Assembly (NCBI GenBank): GCA_913061335.1
Contig: CAJXTP010000014.1
Span: forward strand, 1 to 23,264
DNA from: an uncultured Loktanella sp.
GTDB lineage: Bacteria > Pseudomonadota > Alphaproteobacteria > Rhodobacterales > Rhodobacteraceae
Length of the DNA: 23,264 nt
Reading direction: 5' to 3'
Below are positions 21,719 through 23,264 of this stretch, piece after piece (the stretch's first letter is position 1; each line of letters starts with the position of its first letter). A program made the translations under genes and the position numbers. The notes beneath the pieces are model-generated. The model did not search any database, was not told where the DNA came from, and worked only from the letters and a program-made list of their open reading frames with translations.

Positions 21719-23264
21719 ATGGCCTATAAAACAGACATCGAGATCGCGCGGGCAGCCAACAAGCTCCCGATCCAAGAAATCGGCGCAAAACTGGACATCG
21801 GTAGCGATGATCTTTTGCCATATGGCCACGACAAAGCCAAAGTCAGCCAGCGTTTCATCGACAGCGTTCAGGACCGTCCAAACGGTAAGCTGATTCTTGT
21901 CACGGCGATCAACCCGACACCAGCTGGTGAAGGCAAGACGACCACAACTGTTGGTCTGGGCGATGGCCTGAACCGTATCGGCAAAAAAGCCGCTGTTTGT
22001 ATTCGTGAAGCATCGCTTGGGCCAAACTTTGGCATGAAGGGCGGGGCTGCTGGTGGCGGTTACGCACAGATCGTTCCAATGGAAGACATGAACCTGCACT
22101 TCACAGGCGATTTCCACGCGATCACATCCGCGCACAACCTGCTGTCCGCGATGATCGACAACCACATCTATTGGGGTAACTCGCTTGAGATCGACATTCG
22201 CCGCGTTGCTTGGCGTCGTGTTCTCGACATGAACGATCGCGCATTGCGTCAGATCAACGTGTCCCTTGGTGGCGTTGCAAACGGTTTCCCACGTGAAGCT
22301 GGTTTCGACATCACAGTTGCATCCGAAGTTATGGCGATCCTTTGCCTCGCACTGAACCTTGATGACCTGCAAAAGCGTTTGGGTTCCATGATCGTGGCAT
22401 ATCGCCGTGACCGTTCCCCAGTGTATTGCCGCGACATTAAGGCCGACGGCGCAATGACGGTGTTGCTGAAAGACGCGATGCAGCCGAACCTTGTGCAGAC
22501 GCTGGAAAACAACCCTGCGTTCGTTCACGGCGGCCCATTCGCCAACATCGCGCACGGCTGTAACTCTGTGACTGCGACAACAACTGCACTGAAAATTGCG
22601 GACTATGTTGTAACCGAAGCTGGCTTTGGTGCTGATTTGGGCGCTGAAAAGTTCCTGAACATCAAATGCCGTAAGGCTGGCCTGTCACCTGATTGTGTCG
22701 TCTTGGTTGCCACTGTGCGCGCCATGAAGATGAACGGCGGCATGGCGAAAGCTGATCTAGGTACTGAAAGCGTTGATGCGGTCAAAGAAGGCTGTGCAAA
22801 CCTTGGTCGTCACATTGGCAACCTCAAGTCGTTTGGTGTGCCAGTTGTTGTTGCGATCAACCACTTTGTCACCGACACGGATGCTGAAGTCCAAGCGGTC
22901 AAAGACTATGTTGCGACCCAAGGGTCCGAAGCGGTTCTGTCCCAGCATTGGGAATTTGGGTCCAAAGGGTCCGAAGACTTGGCGCGGAAAGTGGCTGAAA
23001 TCGCTGAAAGCGGCGTGTCCAACTTTGCACCGATCTATCCTGATGACATGAAGTTGTTCGACAAGATCGACACTATCGCAAAGCGTATCTACCACGCTGA
23101 CGAAGTGATCATGGACCAAAAGCTGCGCAATCAGCTGAAGGATTGGGAAGATCAAGGGTACGGTGACCTGCCGATTTGTATGGCAAAAACGCAGTACAGC
23201 TTCTCGACTGATCCGACATTGCGCGGCGCGCCAACGGGCCACTCTGTGCCTGTACGTGAATTGC
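21719..23264 (+). CDS. fhs: Formate–tetrahydrofolate ligase, C-terminally cut by the window
   Basis: 515 codons are readable without a stop from ATG 21719; the family is about 555-560 aa, so roughly 40 residues are missing beyond the window. The enzyme makes 10-formyl-THF from formate, THF and ATP. The P-loop TPAGEGKTTT is at 67-76, preceded by LILVTAINP and followed by VGLGDGLNRIGKKAAVCIREASLGP and FGMKGGAAGGGYAQ. The domain with VHGGPFANIAHGCNSV and the C-terminal GYGDLPICMAKTQYSFS is canonical. AGGGA sits about 9 nt before the ATG. In roseobacters Fhs supports one-carbon oxidation and assimilation, often with folD nearby (not visible here). Confidence 0.97.
   Translation, partial: MAYKTDIEIARAANKLPIQEIGAKLDIGSDDLLPYGHDKAKVSQRFIDSVQDRPNGKLILVTAINPTPAGEGKTTTTVGLGDGLNRIGKKAAVCIREASLGPNFGMKGGAAGGGYAQIVPMEDMNLHFTGDFHAITSAHNLLSAMIDNHIYWGNSLEIDIRRVAWRRVLDMNDRALRQINVSLGGVANGFPREAGFDITVASEVMAILCLALNLDDLQKRLGSMIVAYRRDRSPVYCRDIKADGAMTVLLKDAMQPNLVQTLENNPAFVHGGPFANIAHGCNSVTATTTALKIADYVVTEAGFGADLGAEKFLNIKCRKAGLSPDCVVLVATVRAMKMNGGMAKADLGTESVDAVKEGCANLGRHIGNLKSFGVPVVVAINHFVTDTDAEVQAVKDYVATQGSEAVLSQHWEFGSKGSEDLARKVAEIAESGVSNFAPIYPDDMKLFDKIDTIAKRIYHADEVIMDQKLRNQLKDWEDQGYGDLPICMAKTQYSFSTDPTLRGAPTGHSVPVREL

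Noticed and set aside
21560..22555. 331-aa antisense open frame over fhs
   Set aside because: The plus strand encodes a complete P-loop and the conserved core of formate–THF ligase; the antisense frame has no supporting motif.
22915..22976. Direct repeat AAGGGTCCGAAG within fhs
   Set aside because: Two copies encode GSEA and GSED in normal fhs sequence; this is coding coincidence, not a mobile or regulatory repeat.
48..23264. tRNA, rRNA, CRISPR, prophage, toxin–antitoxin or defence genes
   Set aside because: I looked on both strands and in all gaps; none shows cloverleaf boxes, repeat-spacer arrays, phage hallmark genes or paired small toxin/antitoxin frames.

Overview
This is a chromosomal stretch from an alphaproteobacterium, most likely a marine Rhodobacteraceae (Roseobacter group). 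The case rests on gene order and protein style: xerC–DUF484, a short transaldolase divergent from priA, ruvCAB running directly into ybgC–tolQRAB–pal–cpoB–tilS–ftsH, a DUF1127 micro-protein, and a formate–tetrahydrofolate ligase. By eye the GC content is moderate (mid-fifties percent), which would suit genera such as Octadecabacter, Loktanella or Yoonia, but the genus is a guess. The first 47 bases are not biological. They are Illumina Nextera library sequence, so the left edge is a sequencing or assembly boundary and xerC is cut there artificially. The right edge cuts fhs.

Layout. (1) 48-1924, minus strand: 5' part of xerC, a DUF484 gene, and a transaldolase/fructose-6-phosphate aldolase-type gene. 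(2) 2017-4209: priA (replication restart helicase), followed by three 11-bp tandem repeats. (3) 4315-5190, minus: a gene I do not recognise. (4) 5348-8227, plus: an MFS transporter, msrA, and prmA, which is preceded by a long hairpin that would bury its ribosome binding site. (5) 8332-8966: a small unknown protein and a convergent DUF1127 protein sharing a bidirectional terminator. (6) 8967-9286: a 320-bp gene-free leader containing a LexA-like site. (7) 9287-18864: a tightly packed, partly overlapping block: ruvC-ruvA-ruvB, an uncharacterised 204-aa protein, ybgC, tolQ-tolR-tolA-tolB-pal-cpoB, tilS. (8) 18949-20868: ftsH with a TTG start, its own likely promoter and a strong terminator. (9) 20988-23264: a MOSC-domain protein and fhs (partial).

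Functionally this is mostly core housekeeping. It covers chromosome dimer resolution (XerC), replication restart (PriA), Holliday junction processing (RuvABC), envelope constriction and outer-membrane integrity (Tol-Pal), tRNA-Ile lysidine formation (TilS), membrane proteolysis (FtsH), oxidised-methionine repair (MsrA) and one-carbon metabolism (Fhs). I saw no phage, insertion sequence, CRISPR array, tRNA, rRNA or defence cassette, and no convincing new multi-gene system. The least explained parts are the 291-aa gene after priA, the 204-aa gene between ruvB and ybgC, the 114-aa gene after prmA, the prmA leader hairpin and the 11-bp repeat triplet.
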